Origin: Nocardioides sp. URHA0032
GTDB taxonomy: Bacteria > Actinomycetota > Actinomycetes > Propionibacteriales > Nocardioidaceae
Reading direction: 5' to 3'
Assembly: GCF_000620645.1 (NCBI RefSeq)
Contig: NZ_KK211159.1
Coordinates: 248,001-312,000, forward strand
Length of the DNA: 64,000 bases
The notes under the pieces are model-generated. The model searched no databases. It saw nothing but the letters and a program-made list of their open reading frames with translations, and was not told the DNA's origin. Each line of letters begins with the position of its first letter. Within the stretch, counting starts at the first letter, position 1. This document shows, one piece after another, positions 1 to 9,321 of the stretch. A program made the translations under genes and the position numbers.

Positions 1-31
1 TCGGCCTGAGCAGATCCGTGGGTTGTCCGCC

Positions 32-102
32 GAAACCCGCTCGACACGCCGTGTCGCCTCGGCGTGTCGCGCGGGTTTCTCCGGTCAGCCGGAGAAACCC
101 GC
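32..102 (-). terminator. Tandem, mutually exclusive hairpins downstream of purU
   Basis: A perfect 14-bp stem with a 4-base loop (arms 71-84 and 89-102) starts five bases past the purU stop codon. Arm 71-79 can instead pair with 32-40, around an inner stem 43-50/61-68, so one strand can fold two ways. For leftward transcription the first hairpin forms straight after purU, so it is probably the purU terminator. There is no U-tract, which is usual in actinomycetes. Seen: the repeats. Inferred: termination. Confidence 0.7.
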
Positions 103-106
103 CCCG

Positions 107-985
107 CTACCGGAACACCACCGTCCGCGACCCGTTCAGCAGCACCCGCGACTGGGAGTGCCAGCGGACCGCGCGGGAGAGGACCTGCGCCTCGACGTCG
201 CGGCCGGCGCCGACCATGGCGTCCTGGTCGTAGGAGTGGTCGACGCGCATCACGTCCTGCTCGATGATCGGGCCCTCGTCGAGGTCGCCGGTCACGTAGT
301 GCGCGGTCGCGCCGACCAGCTTCACGCCGCGGTCGAAGGCCTGGTGGTAGGGCTTCGCGCCCTTGAAGCTCGGCAGGAACGAGTGGTGGATGTTGATCGC
401 CCGGCCGGACAGCGACCGGCACAGGTCGTCGGAGAGGACCTGCATGTAGCGGGCCAGCACGACCAGGTGGACGTCCAGCTCCTTCACCAGCGACAGCAGC
501 CGCGCCTCCGCCTCCGGCTTGGTGTCGGGCGTGACGGGCACGTGGAAGAACGGCACGCCGTACGACGCCGCCATCTCGGCGGCGTCCTCGTGGTTCGAGA
601 CGACGGCCGGCACCTCGATCTGCAGGGAGCCGGTGGAGGTGCGGAACAGCAGGTCGTTGAGGCAGTGCAGGTGCTTGGACACCATGATCAGCGTCCGGTA
701 CGGCGCCCGCGCGTCCCAGAGCTCGAAGCGCATCTCGAACTCCGCGGCGATCGGCGCGAACTCGGCGCGCAGCTCCTCGGCCGTCGCCGGCCCCGGCACC
801 TCGACGTCGATGCGCATGAAGAACGTGCCGCTGAGCCGGTCGCCGAACTGCTGGCTCTCCAGGATGTTCCCGCCGCGCGCGACCAGGAACCCGGACACGG
901 CGTGCACGATGCCGGGCCGGTCCGGGCAGGAGAGGATGAGCACGAAGTCGCCGGCCGCGATGGTCGGGGGCGCGAGAGAGGGCAC
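107..985 (-). CDS. purU: Formyltetrahydrofolate deformylase PurU
   Basis: Hydrolyses 10-formyltetrahydrofolate to formate and tetrahydrofolate in the cytoplasm. The 292-residue protein has an N-terminal ACT domain (about residues 8-90, opening with the 'SCPDRPGIVHAVSGFL' type motif) and a formyltransferase-fold domain (about 95-290). The latter carries 'INIHHSFLPSFKGAKPYHQAF' and 'GATAHYVTGDLDEGPIIEQD', which hold the family's catalytic Asn/His/Asp. Length matches the usual 280-295 residues. It diverges from the IclR gene across a region with the locus-wide operator. This suggests it is induced with betaine catabolism, where demethylation loads folate with one-carbon units. Function is secure from the motifs; the pathway link is inference. 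Confidence 0.95.
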   Translation of the reverse strand: MPSLAPPTIAAGDFVLILSCPDRPGIVHAVSGFLVARGGNILESQQFGDRLSGTFFMRIDVEVPGPATAEELRAEFAPIAAEFEMRFELWDARAPYRTLIMVSKHLHCLNDLLFRTSTGSLQIEVPAVVSNHEDAAEMAASYGVPFFHVPVTPDTKPEAEARLLSLVKELDVHLVVLARYMQVLSDDLCRSLSGRAINIHHSFLPSFKGAKPYHQAFDRGVKLVGATAHYVTGDLDEGPIIEQDVMRVDHSYDQDAMVGAGRDVEAQVLSRAVRWHSQSRVLLNGSRTVVFR

Positions 986-1005
986 GGGACAACCTTCGCA
1001 TCAGT

Positions 1006-1041
1006 GTTGCGCTGGCAGAAACGCGTCCTGCGATACGCAAC
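1006..1041. promoter_or_regulatory. IclR-type double operator, iclR/purU intergenic copy
   Basis: Two 17-bp palindrome-like boxes (1006-1022 and 1025-1041), 19 bp start to start. The outer half-sites are GTTGCG on the left and GATACGCAAC on the right, exactly 26 bp apart as in the copies at 1895-1930 and 9259-9294. Inner half-sites are degenerate here. It lies upstream of the iclR -10 (TACTGT, 1052-1057), where a bound protein would cover the -35 region, and upstream of purU. This suggests autoregulation plus control of purU. Confidence 0.7.
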
Positions 1042-1064
1042 AGATCTCCGCTACTGTCGCCATC

Positions 1065-1829
1065 GTGAACGACGCGAGCGCCGGCGTCCAGTCCGTCGAC
1101 CGGGCGCTGACCATCCTCGCGGTCCTCGCGCGCGTCGGCGAGGCCGGCGTCACCGAGATCGCGGGTGAGCTCGGCGTGCACAAGAGCACGGCGTTCCGGC
1201 TGGTCTCGACCCTCGAGTCGCACCGGCTGGTGGAGCAGACCACCGACCGCGGCCGCTACCGCCTCGGGGTCGGTGTCCTGCGGCTGGCCGGCGCTACGAC
1301 CGCGCGGCTCGACCTGGTCCAGGAGGCGCGACCGGTCTGCCGCCAGCTCGCGGCCGACACCGGCGAGACGGTCAACATCGCCGTCCTCTCCGAGAGCTCG
1401 GCGCTCTACCTCGACCAGGTCGCGGGCACCTCGGCATTGCAGCCGCACAACTGGGTCGGGCAGCACATCCCGCTGCACGCCACCAGCAACGGCAAGGTGC
1501 TGCTCAGTGGACTGGACGAGAAGCGGGTCGCGGAGGTGCTCGGCTCGCTGTCGCGCTACACCCCGCTCACCATCACCAAGAAGGCCAAGCTGCGCGCCGA
1601 GCTCGAGCAGGTCCGCGCGCAGGGGTACGCCGTCGCCGTCGACGAGCTCGAGGAGGGACTGACCGCGGTCGCCGCCCCGATCCGCAACGCGCACGGTGAC
1701 GTGATCGCGTCGATGAGTGTCTCCGGCCCGACGTTCCGGCTCCCGGACGCCCGCGTCGACGAGGTGCTGCCGCAGCTCGTCGAGGCCGCTGCCGAGGTCT
1801 CTCATCGGCTCGGCTGGGGTCACCGCTGA
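1065..1829 (+). CDS. IclR-family transcriptional regulator
   Basis: DNA-binding regulator of 254 residues. The N-terminal winged helix-turn-helix (about 8-70) contains 'GVTEIAGELGVHKSTAFRLVSTLE'-like text split by the usual turn. The C-terminal IclR effector domain (about 80-250) ends in 'GLTAVAAPIRNAHGDVIASMSVSGP', typical of the family. The GTG at 1065 is chosen because the HTH starts right after it and a -10 (TACTGT, 1052-1057) sits 7 bases upstream, implying a leaderless mRNA. It is flanked by purU and the bet operon, and copies of one operator lie at all three neighbouring promoters, so it is the obvious candidate to bind them. The inducer is unknown; choline, betaine or dimethylglycine are plausible. 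Confidence 0.92.
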   Translation: MNDASAGVQSVDRALTILAVLARVGEAGVTEIAGELGVHKSTAFRLVSTLESHRLVEQTTDRGRYRLGVGVLRLAGATTARLDLVQEARPVCRQLAADTGETVNIAVLSESSALYLDQVAGTSALQPHNWVGQHIPLHATSNGKVLLSGLDEKRVAEVLGSLSRYTPLTITKKAKLRAELEQVRAQGYAVAVDELEEGLTAVAAPIRNAHGDVIASMSVSGPTFRLPDARVDEVLPQLVEAAAEVSHRLGWGHR

Positions 1830-1850
1830 GTCACAAGTCGGCTGCGGCGC

Positions 1851-1879
1851 TTGACGACCGGGTGACCGGACTCCATATT
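1851..1879 (+). promoter_or_regulatory. Sigma-70-like promoter of the bet-pro operon
   Basis: TTGACG at 1851-1856 and CATATT at 1874-1879 are separated by exactly 17 bp. The expected start of transcription is near 1886, just before the double operator at 1895-1930, so a bound IclR protein would block initiation or early elongation. Prediction from spacing and consensus only. Confidence 0.6.
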
Positions 1880-1894
1880 CAGGACAACAAGTAA

Positions 1895-1930
1895 GTTGCG
1901 CTGAGAGCATCGAGTTGCGTGATACGCAAC
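1895..1930. promoter_or_regulatory. IclR-type double operator of the bet-pro operon
   Basis: The distal box, GTTGCGTGATACGCAAC (1914-1930), is a perfect 7-3-7 inverted repeat. A weaker box starts 19 bp upstream (1895-1911, GTTGCG left arm). It ends 5 bases before the betB ATG and lies just downstream of the predicted promoter, a repressor-type position. Confidence 0.75.
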
Positions 1931-1935
1931 TCAGG

Positions 1936-3417
1936 ATGGGGTCGCAGGTGGCCGAGCTCTACCTCGACGGCGCGTGGACGAGCGCGCAGGGTGAAGCGCG
2001 CCGCGAGATCCGGTGCCCGGCCGACGGCTCGCTCGTCGCCGAGGTCGACGAGGCCGGCGCCGAGGACACCGAGCGCGCGATCGCCGCGGCGCACCGCGCC
2101 TTCCACCACGGATCCTGGCCGCTGCGGTCCGCCCGGGAGCGCGGCGACCTGCTGCTCACTGTCGCCGACCTGCTCGAGCGGGACGCCGACGAGGTCGCGC
2201 GGATGGAGTCGCTCGACACGGGGAAGCGCTTCGTCGAGAGCCAGTACGACGTCGCCGACGTCGTCGCGGTCTTCCGTCACTACGGGCGGGTCGCCGCCGA
2301 GGACGCCGGCCGGATGGTCGACACCGGGAACCCCGACGTCGTCAGCCGGATCGTGCACGAGCCGGTCGGCGTCTGCGCGCTGATCACGCCCTGGAACTAC
2401 CCGCTCCTCCAGGTCTCCTGGAAGGTCGCGCCCTGCCTGGCGGCGGGCAACACGTTCGTCCTCAAGCCCAGCGAGCTGACCCCGCACACCGCGATCCACC
2501 TGATGCGGCTGCTCGAGGAGGCCGGGCTGCCCGCGGGCGCCGGCAACCTCGTCCTCGGCGCCGGCGCGACGGCGGGTGCGCCGCTGGCCGTCGACCCCCG
2601 CGTCGACCTCGTCTCCTTCACCGGCGGTCTGGAGACCGGACGGCGTCTGATGGCGGCCGCGTCCGGGACGGTGAAGCGGGTGGCGCTCGAGCTCGGCGGC
2701 AAGAACCCCAACCTGGTGTTCGCCGATGCCGACCTCGAGGTCGCCCTCGACTTCGCGCTCACGGCGGTCTTCCTGCACTCGGGCCAGGTCTGCTCCGCGG
2801 GCGCGCGCCTCGTCGTCGAGGAGTCGATCCACGACGACTTCGTGGACCGGCTGGTCGAGCGCGCCGAGCGGATCCGTCTCGGCGGCCCGTTCGACGACAA
2901 GGCCGAGACCGGCCCCCTCACCAGCGCCGCCCATCGCGACAAGGTGGAGGCGTACGTCGCCCGTGGGATCGCCGAGGGAGCCGTGCTCAGGACGGGCGGG
3001 CGGCGCCCCGACGACCCGGCGTTGGCGGACGGCTTCTACTACCTGCCGACCATCCTCGACGGCTGTCGCAGCGACCTGTCGGTGACCCAGGACGAGTCCT
3101 TCGGCCCGGTGCTGACCGTCGAGACGTTCCGCGACGAGGACGAGGCGGTGCGGATCGCGAACGACTCGATCTACGGCCTGGCCGGGGCGGTCTGGACCCA
3201 GGACGCGGGCAAGGGCCAGCGGGTCGCGGCCCGGCTGCGGATGGGCACGGTCTGGATCAACGACTACCACCCGTACGTCCCGCAGGCGGAGTGGGGCGGC
3301 TACAAGCAGTCCGGGATCGGCCGCGAGCTCGGCAACGCCGGCCTCGAGGAGTACCGCGAGACCAAGCACGTCTGGCACAACATCCGCCCGGCCGAGCAGC
3401 GCTGGTTCCAGGGATGA
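1936..3417 (+). CDS. betB: Betaine-aldehyde dehydrogenase (aldehyde dehydrogenase superfamily)
   Basis: Oxidises betaine aldehyde to glycine betaine with NAD(P)+. The 493-residue protein shows the ALDH hallmarks: 'TPWNYPLLQ' (Rossmann entry), 'LELGGKNP' with the general base Glu near residue 252, and 'HSGQVCSAG' with the catalytic Cys near residue 286. 'ESFGPVL' and a C-terminal 'GIGRELG' follow. ATG 1936 is the first ATG after the operator. An in-frame GTG at 1948 would give '[10 protein letters not shown]', which fits relatives equally well, so the start is not certain. First gene of an ATGA-coupled operon with betA and the proVWX transporter, which is why betaine aldehyde is the preferred substrate; from sequence alone other aldehydes cannot be excluded. 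Confidence 0.88.
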   Translation: MGSQVAELYLDGAWTSAQGEARREIRCPADGSLVAEVDEAGAEDTERAIAAAHRAFHHGSWPLRSARERGDLLLTVADLLERDADEVARMESLDTGKRFVESQYDVADVVAVFRHYGRVAAEDAGRMVDTGNPDVVSRIVHEPVGVCALITPWNYPLLQVSWKVAPCLAAGNTFVLKPSELTPHTAIHLMRLLEEAGLPAGAGNLVLGAGATAGAPLAVDPRVDLVSFTGGLETGRRLMAAASGTVKRVALELGGKNPNLVFADADLEVALDFALTAVFLHSGQVCSAGARLVVEESIHDDFVDRLVERAERIRLGGPFDDKAETGPLTSAAHRDKVEAYVARGIAEGAVLRTGGRRPDDPALADGFYYLPTILDGCRSDLSVTQDESFGPVLTVETFRDEDEAVRIANDSIYGLAGAVWTQDAGKGQRVAARLRMGTVWINDYHPYVPQAEWGGYKQSGIGRELGNAGLEEYRETKHVWHNIRPAEQRWFQG

Positions 3418-5093
3418 GCCGCGACCGGTACGACGTCGTCATCGTGGGTGGTGGCTCGGCCGGGTGCGCGCTCGCCAACCGGCTCTCCGCCGATCCCGGC
3501 ACCTCGGTGCTCGTGCTCGAGGCCGGGCGCTCGGACTTCCGCATCGACCCGTTCATCCACATGCCCGCGGCGCTGCCGTTCCCGATCGGGAACCGGCTCT
3601 ACGACTGGAAGTACGAGACCGACCCGGAGCCGAACCTCGACAACCGCAAGGTGTTCCACGCCCGCGGGAAGGTGCTCGGCGGCTCGTCCTCGATCAACGG
3701 GATGATCTTCCAGCGCGGCAACCCCCTCGACTACGAGCGCTGGGCCGCCGAGCCGGGGATGAAGGAGTGGGACTACCTCCACTGCCTGCCGTACTTCAAG
3801 AAGATGGAGAACTGCCTCGCCGGGGCGGACCGCTGGCGGGGCGGCGACGGCCCCCTCGTCCTGGAGCGCGGACCGGCCGACAACCCGCTGTTCGGCGCGT
3901 TCTTCGAGGCCGTCCAGCAGGCCGGCTACCCGCTGACCGACGACGTCAACGGCTATCGCCAGGAGGGCTTCGCGCGGTTCGACCGCAACATCCATCGCGG
4001 CCGCCGGCTCTCCGCCGCCCGGGCCTACCTCCACCCCGTGAAGGACCGGAAGAACCTGAAGGTCGAGACCCTCGCCTTCGTGACCGGCGTCCGCTTCGAC
4101 GGCAAGCGCGCCGTCGGCGTCGACTACGTGCGCGCCGGCCGCGCCCGCCGTACGGCGCACGCCGGCGAGGTCATCCTCTGCGGCGGCGCGATCAACAGCC
4201 CGCAGCTGCTCCAGCTGTCGGGCATCGGGGACGAGGACCTCCTGAAGCAGCACGGCATCCCGGTCGTGCACCACCTCCCCGGCGTCGGCGCGAACGCGCA
4301 GGACCACCTCGAGGTCTACATCCAGCACGCGTCGAAGCAGCCGGTCTCGATCGCGCCGGGCCTGAAGTGGCGCAGGCGGCCGGGCATCGGCTACCAGTGG
4401 CTCGTCCACCGGAGCGGCCTCGGCGCGACCAACCACTTCGAGGGCGGCGGCTTCTGCCGCAGCAACGCCGACGTCGACTACCCGAACCTGATGTTCCACT
4501 TCCTCCCGGTCGCGATCCGGTACGACGGGTCCGCGCCGACCGAGGGCCACGGCTACCAGGTGCACATCGGCCCGATGTACGCCGACACCAGGGGCCACGT
4601 GAAGATCCGGAGCCGCGACCCCCGGCAGCACCCCTCGATCCTCTTCAACTACCTCTCGACGGCGAACGACCGCCGCGAGTGGGTCGAGGCGGTCCGGGTC
4701 GCACGCAGCATCCTCAACCAGCCCGCGTTCGCGCCGTACAACGACGGTGAGCTCTCGCCCGGCGCCCAGGTCGAGACCGACGAGCAGATCCTGGACTGGG
4801 TCCGCGCGGACGCCGAGACCGCGCTGCACCCCTCGTGCACCGCGAAGATGGGCGTCGACGAGATGTCCGTCGTGGATCCCGGCACGATGCGCGTGCACGG
4901 CGTCGAGGGTCTCCGTGTCGTTGACGCCTCGGTGTTCCCCTTCGTCACCAACGGCAACATCTACGCCCCCGTCATGATGGTCGCCGAGAAGGCGGCCGAC
5001 CTGATCGCCGGCAACACGCCCCTCCCGCCCGCCGACGTGCCGTACTACCGCTACCGCGACGGCATGCCCCTCAACCCGGAGGAACTCTCATGA
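3414..5093 (+). CDS. betA: Choline dehydrogenase (GMC oxidoreductase)
   Basis: FAD-dependent oxidation of choline to betaine aldehyde (559 residues; E. coli BetA is about 556). The FAD-binding '[18 protein letters not shown]' is at residues 8-25. The GMC signature '[16 protein letters not shown]' follows near 85. The C-terminal active-site region has '[10 protein letters not shown]' (His near residue 472) and '[18 protein letters not shown]'. The ATG overlaps the betB stop (ATGA), giving tight coupling. The gene order betB-betA matches choline-to-betaine pathways elsewhere, but the betI regulator is absent and an IclR protein takes its place. Electrons probably go to the respiratory chain. 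Confidence 0.92.
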   Translation: MSRDRYDVVIVGGGSAGCALANRLSADPGTSVLVLEAGRSDFRIDPFIHMPAALPFPIGNRLYDWKYETDPEPNLDNRKVFHARGKVLGGSSSINGMIFQRGNPLDYERWAAEPGMKEWDYLHCLPYFKKMENCLAGADRWRGGDGPLVLERGPADNPLFGAFFEAVQQAGYPLTDDVNGYRQEGFARFDRNIHRGRRLSAARAYLHPVKDRKNLKVETLAFVTGVRFDGKRAVGVDYVRAGRARRTAHAGEVILCGGAINSPQLLQLSGIGDEDLLKQHGIPVVHHLPGVGANAQDHLEVYIQHASKQPVSIAPGLKWRRRPGIGYQWLVHRSGLGATNHFEGGGFCRSNADVDYPNLMFHFLPVAIRYDGSAPTEGHGYQVHIGPMYADTRGHVKIRSRDPRQHPSILFNYLSTANDRREWVEAVRVARSILNQPAFAPYNDGELSPGAQVETDEQILDWVRADAETALHPSCTAKMGVDEMSVVDPGTMRVHGVEGLRVVDASVFPFVTNGNIYAPVMMVAEKAADLIAGNTPLPPADVPYYRYRDGMPLNPEELS

Positions 5094-6121
5094 GCGACGC
5101 CGCACTCACGGTCAAGAACCTCTGGAAGATCTTCGGCCGGGGCGCCGACAAGGTCGTCGGTACGCCGGACGCGGACCTCTCGCGCGCCGACCTGAAGGAG
5201 AAGACGGGGTGCGTGGTCGGCGTGCGCGACGTCTCGTTCGACGTCGCCCCGGGCGAGGTGTTCGTGGTCATGGGCCTGTCCGGCTCCGGCAAGTCCACCC
5301 TGGTCCGCTGCCTCACTCGGCTGATCGAGCCCACCTCCGGCGAGGTCGTGATCGACGGCCGCGACATCACCGGGGCCAGCGAGAGCGAGCTGCGCGACCT
5401 GCGGCGTACCCATGCCTCGATGGTGTTCCAGCACTTCGGGCTGCTCCCGCACCGTCAGGTGATCGACAACGTCGCCTACGGCCTGGAGGTCCGGGGCATG
5501 AGCCGCAAGGAGCGCCGGGCCAAGGCCGGGGAGGTCGTCGACCTGGTCGGTCTCAGTGGCTACGAGATGTCCTACCCCGACCAGCTCTCCGGTGGGATGC
5601 AGCAGCGGGTGGGCCTGGCTCGCGCGCTCGCCAACGACCCGTCGCTGCTGCTCTTCGACGAGCCGTTCTCCGCGCTCGACCCCCTGATCCGGCGGGACAT
5701 GCAGAACGAGGTGATCCGGCTCCACCACGAGCTCGGCAAGACGATGGTCTTCATCACCCACGACCTGCAGGAGGCGCTCAAGCTCGGCGACCGGATCCTC
5801 ATCATGCGCGACGGCGCGATCGTCCAGATCGGTACGCCGGACGAGGTGGTCGGCGCCCCGGCCGACGACTACGTCAAGGACTTCACCTCCGACGTCCCGC
5901 GCTCGCACGTCCTCACGCTGAAGTGGGTGATGCGGGAGCCGCGGCCCGACGACTCCACCGAGGGTCCGGTGATGAGCCCGGACACGATCGTCCGCAAGGC
6001 CGCCCACGCCGCGCTGGCCTCCGAGCACCCGCTGCGGGTGGTCGACGGTGACCAGCTGGTCGGGATCGTCGACGACGACGCGATCCTCCGGGTGGTCGTG
6101 GCGGAGGAGTCGATCGCATGA
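5090..6121 (+). CDS. proV: Glycine betaine/proline ABC transporter ATP-binding protein
   Basis: Cytoplasmic ATPase of a quaternary-amine importer, 343 residues. Walker A 'GLSGSGKST' is near residues 62-70, the signature '[15 protein letters not shown]' near 165-180, Walker B '[13 protein letters not shown]' near 183-195, and the H-loop '[10 protein letters not shown]' follows. The segment before Walker A ('[22 protein letters not shown]') is typical of ProV/OpuAA, not of generic ATPases. After about residue 280 only one CBS-like module remains ('[19 protein letters not shown]' to '[11 protein letters not shown]'), where E. coli ProV has two, so ionic-strength sensing may differ. ATGA overlaps at both ends place it between betA and proW. 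Confidence 0.93.
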   Translation: MSDAALTVKNLWKIFGRGADKVVGTPDADLSRADLKEKTGCVVGVRDVSFDVAPGEVFVVMGLSGSGKSTLVRCLTRLIEPTSGEVVIDGRDITGASESELRDLRRTHASMVFQHFGLLPHRQVIDNVAYGLEVRGMSRKERRAKAGEVVDLVGLSGYEMSYPDQLSGGMQQRVGLARALANDPSLLLFDEPFSALDPLIRRDMQNEVIRLHHELGKTMVFITHDLQEALKLGDRILIMRDGAIVQIGTPDEVVGAPADDYVKDFTSDVPRSHVLTLKWVMREPRPDDSTEGPVMSPDTIVRKAAHAALASEHPLRVVDGDQLVGIVDDDAILRVVVAEESIA

Positions 6122-8193
6122 GCGTCGCCACCGCGGGCGCGAGGACCCGGGTCCGCAGCGACGACGCGGTCGTCGCGGCGCTGCGTGCCCGGTGGCGCCT
6201 GTGGGCGCTGCTCGCGGTGGTGGTCGGGTGGATCGTCATCTGGTGGTTCGCCGAGGGCAAGCACACGCTCGAGATCTCGACGTCGGCCATCACCGACGTG
6301 CACGCGCGGCTGCAGGACCTCAGCGACTCGGTGTCGAACGCGTTCGCGTCCCAGTCGAACTGGCTGGTGGCCGCGGTGAACTACTTCGCCGACAAGCTGG
6401 ACCTCTGGTTCACTCGGCTGCAGCACCTGTTCACCGTCGCGCCGTTCCCGCGGCCGCTGCCCCAGGTCGGCTGGCTCGGCACCATCGCCCTCGCGGCGCT
6501 CGTGACGTTCGCAGTCTCCGGCTGGCGGCTGGTGCTGCTGGTGGTGCCGGCGTTCCTGCTGTTCGGGACCCTCGGCTACTGGACCGACTCGATCGACACC
6601 CTGCTGATCACGCTGTTCTGCGTGGTCATCGCCTGCGTCTTCGGCATTCCGCTCGGCGTCTGGATGGCCCACAGCAAGGTAGTGACGGCGATCGTCACGC
6701 CGGTGCTCGACGTGATGCAGACGATGCCGTCGTTCGTGTACCTCCTGCCGGCAGCCATCCTGTTCGACATCGGCCCGGCCGCGGCGATCATGGTCACGCT
6801 TGTCTACGCGGTCCCTCCGGTGGTGCGCATCGGTGCCCACGGCATCCGCACCGTCAACCCGGGCGTCCTCGAGGCGACCAGCTCGCTCGGTCAGAGCCGG
6901 CTGCAGCGCCTGACGAAGGTCGAGCTGCCGCTGGCCAAGCGCACGATCATCGTCGGCGTCAACCAGACGACGATGGCCGCGCTGGCGATGGCGACCATCG
7001 CGGCCTACATCGACGGGCCAGGGCTCGGCCAGCCCGTCCTCGACGGACTCCAGCGGGGCCAGCTGGGCACCGGGTTCGTGGCCGGCACCTGCATCGTGAT
7101 CCTCGCCGTCATGCTCGACCGCGTCACCACCGCGGCCAGCGTGCGCGCCGAGCAGGCCCGGCGCGCGGGCGACCGGAGGCGCCGGTTGCGCCGGCTCGTG
7201 CTCGTCATCGGGTCAGTGGGCACGCTGATCGCGCTCTACTTGTCGCACATCTATGTCTGGGCGAACGAGTTCCCGTCGCGCCCCGACCTCGGCACCCCGA
7301 TCAGCAACGCCGTCGACGACTTCGGGACGTGGTTGCTCACTGACCTGTCGGGCTTCACGTCGTCGATCCAGACGGGCTTCACCAACCACTTCCTGAACCC
7401 AGTGCAGAGCGTGGTCGCCGAGTCGCCGTGGTTCGTCACCGGCACCGCGATCCTGCTCATCGCGGCGATCGTCGGTGGTGTCCGGGCCTTCGTCGCGAGC
7501 GTGGTCTGCCTCGCCGGGATCTACGCCCTCGACCTCTGGTACAACGCGATGGTCACGCTCACCTCCGTCCTCGTGGCCACGGTGTTCGTCGTCGCGATCG
7601 CGGTGGTGCTCGGCGTCGCGATGGGCCGCAGCCTCGCCGTCGACCGCGGGCTCCGACCGCTCCTGGACGCGGGGCAGACGATTCCGCCGTTCGTGCCCTT
7701 GATGTTCGTGCTGATCCTTTTCTCCTCGAACCGGTTCACCGCGATCATCGCGGCCGTGATCTACGCCGTACCGATCGCGACCAAGCTCGTCGCCGACGGT
7801 GTCCGCGGCGTGTCGGCGGAGACGATCGAGGCGTCCCGTTCCACCGGGGCCAACCGCTGGCAGGAGATCACCAAGGTGCAGCTGCCGATGGCCCGCGGCT
7901 CGGTGCTCCTGGCCACCAACCAGGGCCTGCTCTACGTGCTGTCGATGGTCGTCATCGGCGGCATGGTGGGTGGCGGCGCCCTCGGCTTCGACATCGTCAA
8001 GGGCTTCCGGCAGGCCGACTACGCGGGCAAGGGTCTCGCTGCCGGGATCACGGTCGTGCTGCTCGGGATCATGCTCGACCGGATCACGACGTATGGCGCG
8101 CAGCGGGCTTCGGGGTCCAGTCAGCCGTCATCGCGGCGCCTCACCAGGCTCCGTTTCGCGGAGCGGCTCGCTCCCAACCGAGGAAGGGTGTAA
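6118..8193 (+). CDS. proW: Glycine betaine ABC transporter permease, two permease domains fused
   Basis: Membrane channel of the importer. At 691 residues it is about twice the usual ProW permease length. It contains two complete BPD-type permease domains: about residues 160-340 ('[20 protein letters not shown]' then '[23 protein letters not shown]') and about 475-660 ('[20 protein letters not shown]' then '[23 protein letters not shown]'). Each holds the EAA cytoplasmic loop that contacts ProV. One polypeptide could thus form the whole membrane dimer. An N-terminal hydrophobic segment (about 23-43) and an extracytoplasmic-looking stretch precede domain 1. Downstream of proV with an ATGA overlap; proX starts 3 bases after its stop. 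Confidence 0.92.
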   Translation: MSVATAGARTRVRSDDAVVAALRARWRLWALLAVVVGWIVIWWFAEGKHTLEISTSAITDVHARLQDLSDSVSNAFASQSNWLVAAVNYFADKLDLWFTRLQHLFTVAPFPRPLPQVGWLGTIALAALVTFAVSGWRLVLLVVPAFLLFGTLGYWTDSIDTLLITLFCVVIACVFGIPLGVWMAHSKVVTAIVTPVLDVMQTMPSFVYLLPAAILFDIGPAAAIMVTLVYAVPPVVRIGAHGIRTVNPGVLEATSSLGQSRLQRLTKVELPLAKRTIIVGVNQTTMAALAMATIAAYIDGPGLGQPVLDGLQRGQLGTGFVAGTCIVILAVMLDRVTTAASVRAEQARRAGDRRRRLRRLVLVIGSVGTLIALYLSHIYVWANEFPSRPDLGTPISNAVDDFGTWLLTDLSGFTSSIQTGFTNHFLNPVQSVVAESPWFVTGTAILLIAAIVGGVRAFVASVVCLAGIYALDLWYNAMVTLTSVLVATVFVVAIAVVLGVAMGRSLAVDRGLRPLLDAGQTIPPFVPLMFVLILFSSNRFTAIIAAVIYAVPIATKLVADGVRGVSAETIEASRSTGANRWQEITKVQLPMARGSVLLATNQGLLYVLSMVVIGGMVGGGALGFDIVKGFRQADYAGKGLAAGITVVLLGIMLDRITTYGAQRASGSSQPSSRRLTRLRFAERLAPNRGRV

Positions 8194-8196
8194 AGA

Positions 8197-9186
8197 ATGA
8201 GAGTCAAGCGCACACAGGGGGCCATCGCCGCCCTGGTGACGGCGTCGGCGCTCACGCTCGGTGCGTGTGGCGGCGACTCCATCAAGAACGCAGACCAGCC
8301 CGCTGGGGGCAAGGACTGCGGCGAGATGAACATGGCAGTCAACCCCTGGGTCGGCTATGAGGCCGACGCGCACGTGGTCGGCTACCTCGCCCAGACCAGG
8401 CTCGGCTGCACGGTCAACTACAAGAACCTCGACGAGCAGGTGTCCTGGAAGGGCTTCGGCAGTGGCTCGGTGGACGTCGTGATCGAGAACTGGGGGCACC
8501 CGGAGCTCCAGAAGAAGTACATGTCCGACCAGGGCGGCGACGGTACCGCGGTCGACGCCGGCCTGACCGGGAACGACGGGATCATCGGCTGGTACGTCCC
8601 GCCGTGGCTGGCCGAGAAGTACCCGGACATCACCGACTGGAAGAACCTGAACAAGTACGCCGACATGTTCAAGACCAGCGAATCCGGTGACCTGGGCACG
8701 CTCTACGACGGCGACCCCGGCTTCGTCACGAACGACGAGGCGCTGGTCAAGAACCTCGACCTGGACTTCAAGGTCGTCTATGCGGGCAGCGAGAACGCGC
8801 TGATCCAGGACTTCCGCAACGCCCAGCAGAACAAGACCCCGATGATCGGCTACTTCTACGAGCCGCAGTGGTTCCTGTCCGAGGTGCCGCTGGTCAAGGT
8901 CGACCTGCCGAAGTACACCGAGGGCTGCGACGCGGACCCGGAGAAGGTCGCGTGCGACTACCCGCCGTACCCGCTGAACAAGGTCGTGTCGTCGTCGTTC
9001 GCCGACTCAGGCAGCCCGGCGTACGACCTGGTCAAGGCGTTCAAGTGGACCAACGACGACCAGAACCTAGTCGCCAAGTACATCGCCGAAGACCAGATGG
9101 ACCCCGACGACGCGGCGAAGAAGTGGATCGACGCCAACCCGGACAAGGTCGACGCCTGGCTCAAGGCCGCCGGCGTCAGCAGCTGA
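8197..9186 (+). CDS. proX: Glycine betaine/choline-binding lipoprotein
   Basis: Extracellular substrate-binding lipoprotein of the transporter, 329 residues. The signal peptide ends in the lipobox 'LTLGAC' with Cys at residue 24. The mature part belongs to the OpuAC/ProX fold: 'MNMAVNPWVGYEADAHVVGY' near the start, 'VIENWGHPE' and 'GIIGWYVPPWLAEKYPDIT'. It is rich in Trp and Tyr, which in this family build the aromatic cage for quaternary ammonium groups. A purine-rich GAGGAAGGG precedes the ATG. Last gene of the bet-pro transcript, followed by a hairpin. Whether it prefers choline, betaine or both cannot be told from sequence; the neighbouring betBA suggests choline at least. Confidence 0.92.
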   Translation: MRVKRTQGAIAALVTASALTLGACGGDSIKNADQPAGGKDCGEMNMAVNPWVGYEADAHVVGYLAQTRLGCTVNYKNLDEQVSWKGFGSGSVDVVIENWGHPELQKKYMSDQGGDGTAVDAGLTGNDGIIGWYVPPWLAEKYPDITDWKNLNKYADMFKTSESGDLGTLYDGDPGFVTNDEALVKNLDLDFKVVYAGSENALIQDFRNAQQNKTPMIGYFYEPQWFLSEVPLVKVDLPKYTEGCDADPEKVACDYPPYPLNKVVSSSFADSGSPAYDLVKAFKWTNDDQNLVAKYIAEDQMDPDDAAKKWIDANPDKVDAWLKAAGVSS

Positions 9187-9209
9187 CCCGCTGACCGACG
9201 CTCACTCGT

Positions 9210-9239
9210 CCCGGCCGGGGGGTTGACCTCCCGGCCGGG
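9210..9239 (+). terminator. Hairpin terminator after proX
   Basis: Arms 9210-9222 and 9227-9239 form a 13-bp GC stem with one mismatch around the loop TTGA. Each arm also contains the self-complementary CCCGGCCGGG. No U-run follows. It separates the bet-pro transcript from the dimethylglycine dehydrogenase transcript. Confidence 0.75.
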
Positions 9240-9258
9240 GTCGGGTGATCCTTGAGTA

Positions 9259-9294
9259 GTTCCGTAATACGAATCCTGTTGCACGATACGCAAC
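9259..9294. promoter_or_regulatory. IclR-type double operator of the dimethylglycine dehydrogenase operon
   Basis: The distal box GTTGCACGATACGCAAC (9278-9294) has one mismatched pair in its 7-bp arms. The proximal box (9259-9275, left arm GTTCCGT, right arm ACGAATC) is a 5 of 7 inverted repeat. Box spacing is 19 bp, identical to the other two copies. It ends 27 bases before the start codon. The core promoter is not obvious. Confidence 0.72.
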
Positions 9295-9321
9295 ACACTC
9301 GGACACAGACCGGAGAGTTCC

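Noticed and set aside
1879..3378. 499-residue open frame on the minus strand opposite betB
   Set aside because: Antisense shadow of a clear aldehyde dehydrogenase; its composition (Asp/Arg/Val/Leu repeats) is what high-GC third positions produce in reverse.
3300..4898. 532-residue minus-strand frame opposite betA
   Set aside because: Low-complexity antisense translation without motifs; betA has all catalytic motifs on the plus strand.
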